In this document: positions 11,699 through 24,229 of the stretch, piece by piece
How positions within the stretch are numbered: the first letter of the stretch is position 1
How the letters are laid out: every line of letters starts with the position of its first letter
Assembly: GCA_029891345.1 (NCBI GenBank)
Contig: CM056998.1
Coordinates: forward strand, 170,462,332 to 170,526,331
DNA from: Dryococelus australis
Lineage: Eukaryota; Arthropoda; Insecta; Phasmatodea; Phasmatidae
DNA: 64,000 nt
Direction of reading: 5' to 3'
Notes under the pieces: generated by a model
Seen by the model: the letters and a program-made list of their open reading frames with translations, nothing else
What the model was told of the DNA's origin: nothing
Databases searched by the model: none
Made by a program: the position numbers and the translations under genes

Positions 11699-13329
11699 CA
11701 CACGTAATTTTAAGAGGTCTATGATAGTTTGGTCCCATCCCCATGCTATTAGCAATAAACTTGTAGCTCGCATTCACTTTACGGGTTTGTACCATCCTTA
11801 GGAATCCAGTTAAGCTGAATGATATGTATATAATATTCGTCTATATTTGTGTAGAACTCACTTGACGGAGTTTGTCTGTAATTTTTGTGAACATGTTGTA
11901 TATTAATGCGAGCATAATACTTGCTCTCCTTTAGTTTAACTGGGATTGATGTATAGTCTACCCTTGGTGGAGGCAGGAACACCCTCAAGGTAGGAGGAAG
12001 AGAGAACTTGAAAGGAATTTGATTAGTGTCCTGTAGAACTTAGCCGATGTTAAGTGTACACTAAGAGAGATACTGACACATTTGGACATTCTTTAGTCAC
12101 GCCTATTTAAAGTTTCGGAGTAACGTTTTGTGAAAAAGTAAAGAGCAGACATGTATACCTACACCCCCTCCCTCTTTTTCACTAATATTCACTTACATTG
12201 GGCATGCATTTCCGCTGGAGATGTGTCGTGTATAAAAGTGTGCAATAAAACTTGGGGAACGTAGGCCAATTTCAAATATTGCATGGTTTCGCTATCAACT
12301 TTGTTTTATTGCTGGTTGTGGGGCAGTTCCTCTTTGAAATTATTTTTCTGAAAATGGTGAACTTGGTCTACGTGCAAAAAAGTACGGCAGATTTGCGACA
12401 GTGATACGCACTTGTAGTCTCCAATTATATTCAACGAAAAATCGGAATGGTTTTCCCCCAAATCTGCTCCCAGCGAAGTGTGGTTTGATAAAATTTGAAT
12501 CACTTAAACTTGTTTTTTTTATTATGTTTCTTGTCTTCTGAATGCAAAAAAAAAATACTCTTCTCCGTGGTCGCAAATATTAGAATCCTTTGATGCAACT
12601 TTTCTGTTAGTTTGTTTTAAGGCGGAAATTTACTGACGTTACTGTATGCAGTCACGCGCGAGATAAACTGTTGAATCAGTATTTCCTTAATTTTTCTAGA
12701 ACTGAGTTTATTATCGTTTTCACTGCGTCACTGCTGATGATTGATGTTGTAGTGAATGTAAGGTCACGTGTAGTCCATGCGTTATATTTTTCGAGCTTGT
12801 TATCGTTGTTAGCTAATCCCATAAAGCTGTGGAATGGAATGTATTAAGCCCGCATGCCATCTGGATCTGTTTCAGAAGACCACTAAGGGGCCATAGTGAA
12901 TGCGCAGAAAATGTATCGCCTGTATGCGTGAGGTACAGAACTAGCCTGCATGCGCTGCGTACCTGATCGTACACATCCCAGCGGTGACCCATTCTTTCTT
13001 CGTGATGTCAGTAGGAGGAGATTCGCTTGTATTAAATTATTCACACACTGCAATTTCTCCCTATTTCGGAGGCTTTAAAAATAGCATACGGAAAATGACT
13101 TAATCGTTGTGAACCACTCTCTTCTGAAATGTCTCCCTCTTTAAAGATCAGCTCAGTCATTTTGGATTTATCGATATTTTTTTCATACGTTCCATTTAAG
13201 AATGCTTGACTATAAATTTTTGCGCGACTTTACATAAATAATAGCTTCTCAGGCTATTTCATATTATTACATCTATATTGCCTTTATTAATTTATATTAG
13301 TGACTACTGCAAGGAATAAGTACTGTCAT
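11699..13329. other. no gene seen
   Basis: AT-rich spacer. The overlapping minus-strand frames at 12306-12576 and 11779-11988 show no known domain. Confidence 0.4.
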
Positions 13330-13740
13330 ATTTTCTTGCGACTGGTTACATATATATTTAATATATTTGCGATTAGTTCACTTTTTGTATCAAACATTCG
13401 TGAAAAATGCCCCAAGTAAGACATGCTTGCTTGGTTGTTTTTTTAAATCATTTTATATCTAAAGTATCTTATTTTTGGTTAAAAAGACCTTTTTAATTTA
13501 TTTAGCCCTCGTAAATTACACTATTTCTTTGATAGTTAATACGGACATGAACAGAGAGGAAACGTGTGTGTTAGTAATGCCTAGTAAGGTGTAGTTGTTT
13601 TGCCGAATATTATTACACAGAATGCGTACGAATTCGGTGCGTTGTCCCTTTGCTATATTTTTCTGGACTGTTAGCTTTGTAGGAGACTGAGGAATATCCC
13701 GAAAGTAGAACTTCGTCACGTCTTCAGAAAAGTAGGAAGT
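13330..13740 (+). repeat. dispersed repeat family B, copy 1
   Basis: CATGCTTGCTTGGTTGTT, GTGTTAGTAATGCCTAGTAAG, GGTGCGTTGTCCCTTTG and TCTTCAGAAAAGTAGGAAGT align with copies at about 22180-22560 and 58090-58490. It directly abuts the next MITE. The class is unknown. Confidence 0.6.
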
Positions 13741-14030
13741 ATATGCGATTCACGGTAAAGTGAGCACTTTTGACAGCCCTGTCATTTGAAATAATAGTCA
13801 ATAAATATATATTATTCTAGCCTTGTACGTCAACTTCGAGTCCGGTAGATTATATACACTGTTTATTACTTCCGAATACTACGTCTTTTTTACTCTTTGA
13901 CGAGGGGTATATGAAATTGTACCAAATCCAAATGGCAATATTTATTTTAAAAAGTGGCCTAATGATGATAAATGGCCTATAGAAAAAAATAACAGGTCCT
14001 CAAAGGTTGTCACTTCATCGCGAACAGCCT
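13741..14030 (-). mobile_element. MITE family A, short class, inverted copy
   Basis: Left TTCACGGTAAAGTGAGCAC and right TTGTCACTTCATCGCGAACA. Body words (TATACACTGTTTATTA, GGCAATATTTATTTTAAAA) read in the opposite direction to copy 1. It inserted at, or right beside, the end of a family B repeat. Confidence 0.8.
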
Positions 14031-17000
14031 TTTAACAGCGAATGAACTAGCATTACAGTAGTAGTAGTAAAGAAACCAATGCACGTTTTTATAGTAGAAC
14101 ATAAGTGCTAGTCATTGTCATAAGCCGTGTAGATGTCTATAATTAAGTATAAAATGTGAAGAAGCTACGCAAGTTTTAGAGAAAAATCTCGTACATCCAA
14201 GATGGCGGGTACTAATTCCGTTTAAAAAAAAAAACGTAAATATGTACATGCCATATGTATATAGTATGCCATAGAATACAGGTGCGAGATTTGGATTGCA
14301 AGTATGTTTCGGCACTAACCACGCGGTTTGCATGCTTGACTCGTGTTCTAGGTGTAGTGATAGCGAACCTGACCACATCTTGGGAGTCGGGTTTCTCAAG
14401 GTGGGAGAGTGATATTAAGATTCCTTTTCATCTGCGATCTTTCTCATTTTAATTGATCTGACTCCAGTGCCTTGTTTCGACGGGGAAGGTGAAGTAACCA
14501 CAAAAACATGCACAAAGTTTTTTTTTGCCTCGTCCATAGTCACACTTCAAACTAACGAACAGTTAAATAGAATTCCTTCGATAATTGTCACACCAAGTAT
14601 GTCGAAATCCAAAACAGTATCTCTTACTGCGCTTGTCTCTTTCCCCTTCCATTATGTTTTTGACGAGCTGCTTACGTACATATCGACTAAATGTTTTTCG
14701 AATAGTGGTTTTATTCCCGCCCATCCCTGCAAATTACGTTTCGCTAAAGTTCTATGCTATGGTTTGCGACCCACAGATAAGGTCAATGTTTTATAGTTGA
14801 AAAACATTATACAGCTATAGTAAAAACATTGCACGTATTGGTTTCAAGGTGGTTTAAAACGTTATGGGCAAATTATTTCGCCTATTAAATTTGTATTTTG
14901 GGTTATTTTCGTATGCTAACGTTCCTTGTTGGACTCTTCCGCTTGCTTGTCAAGTTTTTTTGGGAAGAGCTACTGAACATTTCAATACTACACATCTTAA
15001 TATCACACTGCAGTATACACACAATGTAACGCAGAATTAAAATTTAAATGGTAAACTCAGTCGTGAAAATAAGAATTTAACGAAAGTCTAGTCACTTCGT
15101 TCAGTAAATCAACGCTGAAAACATGGTCATAAATACTATCCTAAATTATGGTAGAAGAAAGTATGATTTATTTAAGTTAGAACTTAAAATTTTGTAGAAA
15201 ATTCATAGAAACCTATGCGATTGGCTTTTATAGTAAGAGTACCATTATCAGACTGCTTTGTTACATAAACAATTACGTAATGGTATTTGAACTATTCATT
15301 TCTGCAAATAGCTACGAAAATCGTAATTTAGTTATTTTGGTATTTGTTTGTACCTTTATGATTGCACGTGCCAGAAACAGTTCAATTTGACGTTCCTGTT
15401 TTATTTATTTTTTTTGTTGGCGAGGAAGTGGTGGGTATATAACTTCGGTACCCATATCCATATTTTTATTCTGTATGTATGTAAACATGCATGCAGGATA
15501 TGTATGATTTCATTATTATGTTAATAGTTTTCTTTGCTTACGTATGCACGGAGAGTCGAGGGAACCTTATTTCATCGGACAGGGCACAATGTCCCTGCCT
15601 AATTGTGACTCGGATGAGATTGGAATCAAAATTCCATTTCATCACATGAGCGACACGCCTTATCGGTTACGTCCACTGAACCATCGTATGGAAATAGCGT
15701 GGAATTTTTATTTTTAAAACGACGTCAATAGTCCAAAGTTGTATTGATTTCCACTACTGTCCCGGGTAAAGTGTACATTACCTCGAGTCGTTTAGTTGGT
15801 CGTCAGGTAATAGTCCACTTTCGCCACTACGACTGTGTTGCTAACTGACGTCTAGTAAACTTTACGTGAGGGTGCTAGGGTCTATTTTCTGAAGTGGACT
15901 TGCCGTTGCAAGTATTATAGCGAAAATGTATTTTATATTTTAAAAAAGTAGTAAATTAAAAAAGCGCGTTGCAGCTGTTCGAGTACATTATTTTCTGGTG
16001 ATTCAAGAAGTTCAAAGTAACTTTTGAAGATTATACTTCAGTCGCAAAAAACTTTGAAACTGGAACGAAAATTAATCTGTAGTCCTATGACGTTTTTGGA
16101 AAATCTTAGTTGCTAATGTGGCTGGAGTTTTAATACGGATTATGACCTTAAAATGTTAATTTCGTGGTTTTGGGACGTTTAAAAGTAAATGATGAAATAC
16201 AGTAATGTATCGTATTGCAAATGTGCATCCATTTACATGCAGCAATGTTTGACAACTCCTCGAGAATCGTACATTGCTCTGTGGCAATCTCATCAGAGCG
16301 TTAGGGATGTGCCTAGCCCGCCCCGTCGCCGCTACTGCTTCTGGGCGTATATTTATTACTTCCTCTCGCAATTAATTCTGGTTTTCTTGTACTTAAACAT
16401 TTTTTATTGTATTCGTCGTCTTCCAGTTGGCTACGTGCCCAGCCGTAAGCAGTGGATTAGTTTGACAGTTATTGTCTGCATTTATGGTTTTTTTCACATT
16501 TTGTCCGGTGGCATTCATCTGGATAGGTCGGGGATTATTCTGGGGATGACAAGAAACACTTCCACCAAAACTGCGATGAAATGTGTGTCTAATTAGGTTG
16601 TGTAAAAGTTGTCAGCTTGAATTTGTTTCGTTAGCGGACATACGAAGGAAGCATGCAGTATATTAATAAACTGGAACCAAGTCTACAGTTAAATTTTGTG
16701 AGCGCCTTCGTTCATGTTACTGGCATATTAAATTCAAAGTTTGCAAGGTTGTGGGTTTTATCTTGGCGGAGATTTGCGCTGGGAGTCTTTCCTCCACATC
16801 CTCTCCTCCATTCACCTTCGCAACCAGTCAGATTGGTCCTGGCTCAACTCTTAATGGATACCTTTCCAACTACGTACACATCAAAATATTGTACTAGTCT
16901 TTGATTGCCAAAGTGTCGTCCGTACAGTTGATACGTTAATTATTCAAATGAATTAAAAAGTTGTCTGCGTGTTCAGTTACATGAACTCAACAGTACCCCA

Positions 17001-17114
17001 GTTTGTTTTGTAACATGCACTTATCTTTTGAAATAAACGTTAAGAGAGACTGGCGGAGGAAGTATTACACGAGACTCGTAAGTGTAGCTAAACGTAGTTA
17101 TTTGAACCTTTTAA
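14031..17114. other. no gene supported
   Basis: Long AT-rich spacer. The frames at 14467-14796 and 16189-16596 are the longest but show no family motif. An isolated CCAAGATGGCGGG motif at 14197-14209 resembles YY1/Pho sites. Confidence 0.4.
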
Positions 17115-17345
17115 AGGGGTCACGGTGTCCGAGCGGTTAACCTGCTCGCCTCCCACCAGGGAAAACCGGGTTCAATCCCCGACCGGGTCACTCCCGGATC
17201 TTCACAAGTGACAATCGTGCCGGACGATGCCACTGGTAAACATGTTTCCTCGGGGATCTCTCGTTTCTTCTTCCATTTCATTCCAGCGCTGCTCCATTCA
17301 CACCTCTATCGTCCCCATCGGCTCTTAAGGCCTCGCTGTTATTGT
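17115..17345 (+). mobile_element. tRNA-derived SINE, near full length
   Basis: The head has an A box in GGTGTCCGAGCGGTTAA (tRNA-Ser/Leu style) and a B box in GGGTTCAATCCCC, the internal RNA polymerase III promoter. The body, with TGCCGGACGATGCCACTGG, CCTCGGGGATCTCTCG and CAGCGCTGCTCCATTCAC, is shared with the copies at 40485 and 59054. The acceptor stem does not close, so it is not a tRNA gene. The SINE mobilises using a partner LINE. Confidence 0.85.
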
Positions 17346-17467
17346 CCATTTCATATAAATGGGGTAAAAGCTGACAGATGATTTGACCAACATTCACAGT
17401 ATGTTAACAGTAAATGCTCTCGCTCATACAGTAGTGTATCAGCTGATGAACTGCTGCGGGATCCGTG
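17346..17467. other. spacer between SINE and family E repeat
   Basis: A short stretch with nothing recognised. Confidence 0.4.
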
Positions 17468-18775
17468 TTGTTGGTTGGCTATTTTGATGATTGATTTGGA
17501 AGTAAATAGTACTCGGAACTAAAAGTTGTAATTTAAAATATTAATTATACTTACAACATTTGTGGTTTGAAAACATGTTCAGCATTTATGGCAGAGTATG
17601 TCGACACGTACGAACAGTAAACGTTTCCAGCCAATGGCTAGCCATGTTTGTTTCTAGCCCGCTGAAAGCTGTTGTGCGTGCGCTTTTTTTTCCTCGTCGT
17701 GTTTATTATACGAATATCTTGTATTCTTATTGGTATTGTCGGTATATTCAATCGGTAGTGTTAATTAATTTTTATTTGCTTTTTTCAAACCTAGTTTGGT
17801 TGTAAATACCGTTGTAGTGAGTTTTCTTGAGTGAAATGTAATATTAATCGGCACGTCATAACTGCTCGTTCCGCCATTTTCCTTAACGCCTTCCCCAATG
17901 AAGGGACACAAATATAATTTACTTATAGAAGTTTGATTGTTTGTATCAGGAAACGTGGGCAGTGTTGATTTTACTGAATGATTTTGCAAATAAATTATTT
18001 AATACTAGTGATGAACAAACGTGATTTTAGTGAAGCAAACTCGCAAGGATTGCCGTAGGTTAAACACGTGTTAGAGGTTGCAAATATTACGAACAGTAAG
18101 TTTGCGTGTTTTGTAACTGTATTTGTAAACCGTTAATATAATTATTGAAATATCCACGCTTTTGTAGTGAGTGAATAAAATAATATTTATTCGTCTACAT
18201 CGTAAATTCGAGTGTAAGGATAACTTCGGTCTAAGTGTGTGCGTGTATATATTGCTGCATCTGTACGAATACGAACAGCGACGTATGTATCGCGTTTTCA
18301 TTAAAGTTATAATTTTCGAAGTTAAATAATTTAAATGCTATTTCCGTTCGAGCAAAATTTTCCACTGCTCCATCAAAACAATATGCAACTCAAAATGCCA
18401 CACACTCGTAAAAACATCAAAATAATCCCGTCTCATGAAAGACGTTAATGTAAAGCCAGCCCCCCCCCCCCTCCTCCCCACAGTTTTCCCTCGGAATAAA
18501 ATGAAGGGAACTCCAATAAATTTAACTCTCTAATTAAAAAATAAAACAAGTTGGAATGCCATTAATTAATTAACGGAAGTTAGCTAACGTCAGCCTTTCA
18601 GTGCCTGCAATGACATGGAACACGAGGAATGAGGCAAATGCAAGTGTGCATTGGACTCGAAACATTTGTTTACAAACGTCTGTTTCTTCAGTGACAAAAC
18701 AGCTTCGGTGAAAGGATACACTGTGGCCGTGCCACTTTTCTAGAATTGACAAAATAAACCCCACTTACATGAAAT
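17468..18775 (+). repeat. dispersed 1.3-kb repeat family E, copy 1
   Basis: It aligns along its length with the reverse complement of 47974-49387. Shared words in order include GGAACTAAAAGTTG, TATGTCGACACGTACGAACA, GCCGATTAATATTAC (seen on the opposite strand), CGTCTCATGAAAGACGTTAA and CACTTACAT at the far end. No long frame, TIR or poly-A was seen, so it may be non-autonomous or an LTR-like block. C(12) at 18460-18471 lies inside. Confidence 0.8.
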
Positions 18776-20047
18776 GGACAATAATTGTGAATGTATTTTG
18801 CCGGGACGGTGAATCGAGAGCTGTCTATTTTTTAATGGTTGCCATCTAAATAGTTTAAGTACGCTGTATGAAAGTTAAAGTAATAATTGACGTAGTACTG
18901 GCTTAAGTTACCAATAATTTTCAGATATGATAAATTTATACTGAAGATAGCGAATTGCAGTGCATGGCTTTTGCATGCGACTATGGTATAAAACGCTGTG
19001 GACTGAAAGCGGAAACTAAGGCCTTCAAAAGTCTTCAGGGTATAAATTAACAATGTTTCATTGTATAGTTTTCTCCATCCTTTTGTTGTAGATTATTATA
19101 TTCTTCTTTGCTGGTGTTTTATTGAAGTATATTTTTGTCTCGAGGTTTGTTTCAGGAGCTGGAATTCTGGACTTGACATTGTAATTAAGTATTAATTGTG
19201 TATTGGCTGCGTCTCTCCCGCATGTACTTATGCTAATAAAATAACATACATCGCAAATTAAAGTTGGCTTGCGCACTGTGGATGCGAATTCCCATAGCTC
19301 TTGACCACGTCGCTGGAGTGTGTGTAGGCATGTTAGTGCTATACAATGGAGGCCTACTTAAAGATAACAGTTCCGTGGTTTCAGTATTTTCCGGAGCTGC
19401 TTGGGCAACAGAAGTAAATTATTTTAAAATGGGAAGAATTACTGGCATTCAGTTGGATCACTCCATACAATTAAGATAGTATTGACGCAGTAAAAAAAAA
19501 AAAAAAAGTGGACGGTATAATTACATGTCATGTGTCAACCAAGTTTCTAGAAGTGAGGCCAGTTTCAAACTTTTGTGCGTATGATTATGCATGTATGCGA
19601 CACTATGTCGGCTAAGGTTTTAAGTATTTAAATAATTCCTACTGAAATATTGCCGTTCTTGGTTATGTAAACACCTATAACAAGATATACAGAAAAAATG
19701 CAATAAGTAATTAGAATCTGTAGTAGTAACAAACCACTATCATCCCGGGAGGAGAGGGGCTACCTCCCTCCCTCCCTCCCTCCGTATTCCCCTTTGTACT
19801 CGGCGCCTGTGCATGGGGCAACCATGTGAAAATTGAAGCAGTTTGTGAACTTTGGCACTACTTCTCTTCGTCCAAGTTTTTTCAATTGAATATGGCGGCC
19901 AGAGCTAAGTAAGTAGCTTGCCGTGTCGTAACTGACAGATGAGTGAAGATAGATAGCGTCACTTTACTGGTCATCGATCCGGCAGTTGTGTGGCCGACAG
20001 ACCTTTCAGAGAATCCCTTGCTCTCATACTTAGCCAAGTTACTGGTA
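18776..20047. other. no gene seen; CCTC microsatellite
   Basis: It holds (CCTC)n at about 19762-19783 and a poly-A run near 19492. The frames at 18832-19479 have no motif. Confidence 0.4.
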
Positions 20048-20276
20048 TAGGCTGTTCATAGTAAAGTGAGCACTTTTGAGGTCCTAGTTTTCTTTCACTC
20101 ATTATTTATCCTTTAACCACCTGTTTAAAGTAAATATTGCCATGGAAGTAATAAACACAGTGTGTATATTCCACCGCACTCGGAAGTTAACATCCAAGGC
20201 TACAATACATTATATTTGACTATTATTCCAAATTAGAGCACTTTCCAAAGAGCTCTCTTCAGCGTGAATAACCTAT
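20048..20276 (+). mobile_element. MITE family A, short class
   Basis: Left TAGGCTGTTCATAGTAAAG. The right end CAGCGTGAATAACCTA is diverged. Body AAACACAGTGTGTATATTCC and AAGTTAACATCCAAGGCT. TATA lies at both edges. Confidence 0.88.
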
Positions 20277-20964
20277 AACGATAGTTTACTACCAAGCATG
20301 TTTACAAGTCTAGTTGATGGTCTTTATCGTAAATTGAATATACGTAATGGAGTGCTTGCATGATAGAGGAAAAATTTGACTTGGTGCATTTGGTTTTAAT
20401 ACACAGTTCTCTCGAGAATTTTGAATGACATACTTAGTCGGGAGTCAACGAAGATCCCTTGCGGCAAAGTGCTGCCACCGAACCGAAAACTATTATATGC
20501 ATACAGCGTGGAAAAGTCGACTTCTTTCCTTTGGGAAAAAATTTGTAAAATTCAGTTTATCACAATTTTTCTTTTTGTGGGAGTGTAGTGCCTGAAACTT
20601 TATTTAAACTTATGGCAAGGGGGGGGGGGGTGATTTTAAGATTATAAACTTGTTGCTAGTGTAAAATTTCTGCGGGCCCTGTGCTTGTTTCTAATCACGT
20701 GTTGTAGGAAGATGGGGTTTAGTAATAATCTTGTTTTCAGTTGCATTTTTATATTTGGTTGAAGACATAAATTGTTGGTTTCCGTGTAATCTAGCACTGT
20801 TACTGCACATATTAAAACCCTCCAGAGTGTCAACAAGATTGTCAGTAAATTAGGAGATCGGCTTCATGTCTTTAACGTATTACTAGAAGTGTAATATTCT
20901 AAATTGGTGTCCTCTTTTATTGGTTTACGTTTTTACTCATTGGGGCGAGAACTAACTTAAGATT
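20277..20964. other. spacer with G(12) run
   Basis: G(12) at 20619-20630. The frame at 20642-20836 is not supported. Confidence 0.4.
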
Positions 20965-21370
20965 TGTGTTGCGGTTAATTGAGCATTTTTGAAAGCCCTG
21001 CATAGGATTTACTTATCGGACCATTTTGTGTCGTTTCGCCGTAGATGTAAAAATAACACTGCCATGGAACGAGTCACTGTTCAGGTGTTCGTTTGAAACC
21101 AAACTTGCCAGGCATGTAAATATGTGACTTGTTAAATAATGGCTGTTCTTCTTGCATGAAACAAATGAAATGTATTAAATACAACGTCCAAAAATTAATG
21201 AAAAAAGAGTAACTTTTATTACAATGTAAACAAATGCAACTACATTTCCTGTTTCACTGTTAACACACACTTAGCGGCATACTCCGAATGAGTTAACACA
21301 TGAAAGCGGGAGCAGGGACCTTTTTCAAACGTAGATTTCAAAGTTACTCAGTTAACCGCGAACAGCTTAT
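20965..21370 (+). mobile_element. MITE family A, long class, degenerate
   Basis: Left TTAATTGAGCATTTTTGAAA and right GTTACTCAGTTAACCGCGAA. Interior markers are TAACACTGCCATGGAACGAG and GCGGGAGCAGGGACC. Mutations in both terminal repeats suggest an old copy. Confidence 0.65.
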
Positions 21371-21387
21371 AACATTTGTATTTATAA

Positions 21388-21690
21388 CGTTAGTAGTGGG
21401 CGCGACCCACTTCTGTACAACGTGCCCAAAAGGTTAAATTGGTACCGAAAAGGTTAAGTGTGCAAAGGCTTAATTAAGAACGGTCTAATTAATTAGATTG
21501 TTAATTATTAAAAGGGTTAATTAGTAAAATGGCCAATTAATTAACCATTTTGCCAATTAATTAACCATTTTGCCAATTACAAATCCAATTAACCCTTTTC
21601 CTAATTAACCCTTTATGCACTTAACCCTTTAGGCACCAATTTGTCCCTTTGGGCACGTGGTCCAGAAGTGGGTCGCGCCCACTACTAACG
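21388..21690. mobile_element. near-perfect palindromic foldback element
   Basis: The two outermost 28 bases are exact inverted copies (CGTTAGTAGTGGGCGCGACC... on both strands). Pairing continues inward with a few bulges through blocks such as GTGCCCAAAAGG/CCCTTTGGGCAC and AAAGGTTAAGTG/CACTTAACCCTTT, to a centre rich in TTAATTAA near 21535. It would fold into one long hairpin. It has no coding content. TTA/TAA at the borders may be a target site, but direct duplication cannot be told apart from the palindrome. It lies 17 bases from the end of the preceding MITE. Confidence 0.92.
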
Positions 21691-22179
21691 ATCTCAATGT
21701 CACCTTGCGGGCGACGCGTTAGTAAGTGATTAGCTTTGTGGTGACTTTAATTTTAATGTGAACAAGCAGTGGGAAGCACGGAGAAATGAAGAATTTAAGT
21801 GTATATATTAACTCGTGTATAATGTCTTCCTGATGGGCAGGCATTGGCGCTTGTAAGTGGGACGTTCTCAGGGTACGTTTCTTCGCCATTCTTCATTCCA
21901 GCCGGCTACGCTAAGCTCGTGTCATTCATTATGCCACTGCTTCGAGCGTAGTTTCATTCGCGAGCGCGTGTCACTGCTGGCGCTAATGGCCGGAAGGAAA
22001 CTGGTTGCCTCCTGCTACGCCCACTTTTTTCCTATCCGCCGGTCATTGCCATGCGACTAGTAGCAAGTCCCCCCCCCCCCCTCCCCAACCCCCCCCCCCT
22101 TACACCCAGTCATTATCATCTCGCGAGACTACTTTCCCCGCTACATATCTTACGCCTGGACTGATTGTTTCCGCGGTGT
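21691..22179. other. spacer with two C runs
   Basis: C(13) at 22069-22081 and C(11) at 22089-22099. The overlapping frames at 21857-22294 have no known domain. Confidence 0.4.
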
Positions 22180-22560
22180 TAGTTGAAAAACGATCATCGA
22201 TGCTATACTCAATTCGCGATTTCTTCACAATTTTTAAATCAAACCTTTGAAATATCACCACATGTATGACGTGTTTGTTTCCTAAATATGCCATGTATCA
22301 CAAACTTTATACACTTGCGTTGACATAAATCTACCGTGTTTGGTTCAGTTGAATTTTATTTGTATTTTCCTTATAAATATAATTTTAATTCGTAATTAAT
22401 ATGAATAAAAAGTGAGAAAATATGTGTGTTGGTAATGCTTAGTAAGAATGTTATTATGCAAAATATTATAACACTGATGCACACGAATGCCATGCGTTAA
22501 GCCTCTGGTATAATTAAGCAGGGTTTCAGTAAAGTTGAAAGTGACAAAAATCGCCATAAT
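22180..22560 (+). repeat. dispersed repeat family B, copy 2
   Basis: ATGTATGACGTGTTTG, AAATATGCCATGTATCACAA and GTGTGTTGGTAATGCTTAGTAA align with 58200-58300 and 13570-13590. The orientation is the same as the other copies. Confidence 0.6.
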
Positions 22561-22998
22561 ATTTACTGTGATATGTAATAGTCATTGTAATAATGTATCG
22601 TCAATTTTATAATTAACTTTATTTACGTCAGTTTGTCATAAATGTGTGTGACAAATGGACGTGCATAAAAATAATTATAAAAAATATTTCTTACCTTATT
22701 ACAATTTTCTTACGCACAAAGTAAACATTATGACGATATTCCATGAGGAAAATTTTCTTGCGAATTCTTCTTTCTGAAGCATCTAGAATGGAAATACTCT
22801 TAAATTTAGTTAAAAATACAGACTATTTTAATCAATAATTTTTTTAAGTTTTAAAAAGTGTATTTTGGTAAAATATGTTATGTTGCATAATGAGGACATT
22901 CTTCTTTAATATACAGCATAAATCGCACTTTTCTGACAATTTTTATAGTTCTGTACTACTTTTTTTTATGAATTCTTCACATTGTGTAGTCTGGTACA
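22561..22998. other. AT-rich spacer
   Basis: Nothing recognised. Confidence 0.4.
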
Positions 22999-23184
22999 GG
23001 GCTCCATAGACAGTTGCTTTACTTCAACGTTAGCTTTTAAGTTCTGTGAAATATATACACTGTGTTTAAAAGCCTATTTGCAGGGCAATATTTATTTTAA
23101 AAATTGGTGGTAGGATACAGAATGGCCGGTAAGAAAAAAGTAATTAGGGCCTCAAAACTGCTCACTTTACCATGAACAGCCTAT
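22999..23184 (-). mobile_element. MITE family A, short class, left end decayed
   Basis: The right end ACTGCTCACTTTACCATGAACAGCCTATA is clear, and the body TATACACTGTGTTTAAAAG is in inverted orientation. The left terminal repeat is not recognisable. Confidence 0.7.
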
Positions 23185-23204
23185 ATAAGATTGTATCTCG
23201 ACTC

Positions 23205-23550
23205 CAGAGCTCCTGCTGGTTGGAGTGTCCATTGTAGTGTTCTGCTCGGACTAGCCGCCTCCTACTAGCGGACCGACTTCGATCCCGAGCCAGGTCAAGT
23301 AGGATTTTTTCGCGTGTGGGAAATGTAGCGGACGTTGCTGTTTTGAGGTGGGTTTTCCCGGGCTACTCCATTTCCCCACCTGCTCGTTCCTTGCTTGCTT
23401 TATTTCACCTCGTTAGAGGCCTGACTCGCCTATTAAGCGCCGCTCGGATATCATCTTTCTATAATTTTCTTTCGCCCCTTCCCACTCGACCTATTTTGGA
23501 TGAATATTGGATCGGCAGCTTTCGTCGCATTCACCTGTGCCTGTAACCAT
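23205..23550 (+). mobile_element. tRNA-derived SINE, diverged
   Basis: The head has GGAGTGTCCATTGTAGTG and a B box in ACTTCGATCCCGAG. The body GCGGACGTTGCTGTTTTGAGG, GGTTTTCCCGGGCTACTCC and a CACCTGCTCG stretch parallels the SINE at 17115 and 40485. It may be a different subfamily. The frame at 23316-23546 is a by-product of the SINE. Confidence 0.6.
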
Positions 23551-23566
23551 GCACGCTTACTTATTA

Positions 23567-23805
23567 TAGGCTGTTCACGGTAAAGTGAGTACTTTTTAAG
23601 GCCCTCACAAAAGACGTTAACCCCTAATAAATATATTCTATTGCATTCTCAGACGTTAACTTTTGAGAGTGATGAAATGTATACACTGTGTTTATTAGTC
23701 GTATTACAATGTTTACATTAAATAGTGGCGGAAAGGTAAAAATTAATGGAAAGGAACTTTTTAGCAGGGCCTTAAAAAGTGCCTACTTTACCGTGAACAG
23801 ACTAT
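23567..23805 (-). mobile_element. MITE family A, short class, inverted
   Basis: Nearly intact ends: TAGGCTGTTCACGGTAAAG at left, and TACTTTACCGTGAACAGACTA at right. Body words GTATACACTGTGTTTATTAG and ACGTTAACTTTTGAGAG read opposite to the + copies. The frame at 23688-23924 overlaps it and is spurious. Confidence 0.92.
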
Positions 23806-24148
23806 ACAACATACTACTTGCTATTCTTCACTTTCCTTATTGGACATGGGAGTATAATAGTTTTGTGGAATTCATACCGGAGGCTGACGAGGAAAACCAA
23901 CTTAAAAAGCAGTTGTTTTTATGACTGTCGTATGGGAGTAGGGGTTGGTCAGAGTTTTCCGTAACATATTTTTTTTTGCCCCAGCTACGATAATACTTAA
24001 TGACGAAAAATTAATTGGGCGACGTTTTGCATGACACAGCCGTGGCCTACCCAGTATCTGAAACTGGAAGCAGGCGCATCAACGGCTTGGCATTGGAGGA
24101 TAAAAGCAGGAGTTTTGGTGTCTTGGATATTGAAAACATTGGTTCTGT

Positions 24149-24229
24149 AACTAGCAAGTTGCTTTTACATTTCTATGATCGGTGAACTAGCAAGTTGCTT
24201 TTTGTCCCTACATTTCTACGATCTTTGAA
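24149..24229. repeat. imperfect direct duplication
   Basis: AACTAGCAAGTTGCTTTT occurs at 24149 and 24185, each followed by ACATTTCTA(T/C)GATC. The second copy has an extra TGTCCCT. This is a small local duplication. Confidence 0.8.

Noticed and set aside
16189..16596. 135-codon frame with a hydrophobic stretch
   Set aside because: No recognisable family; the hydrophobic part is explained by T-rich sequence.
17119..17190. Functional tRNA-Ser or tRNA-Leu gene
   Set aside because: A and B boxes are present but the acceptor and anticodon stems do not form, and the body downstream is shared with other SINE copies.
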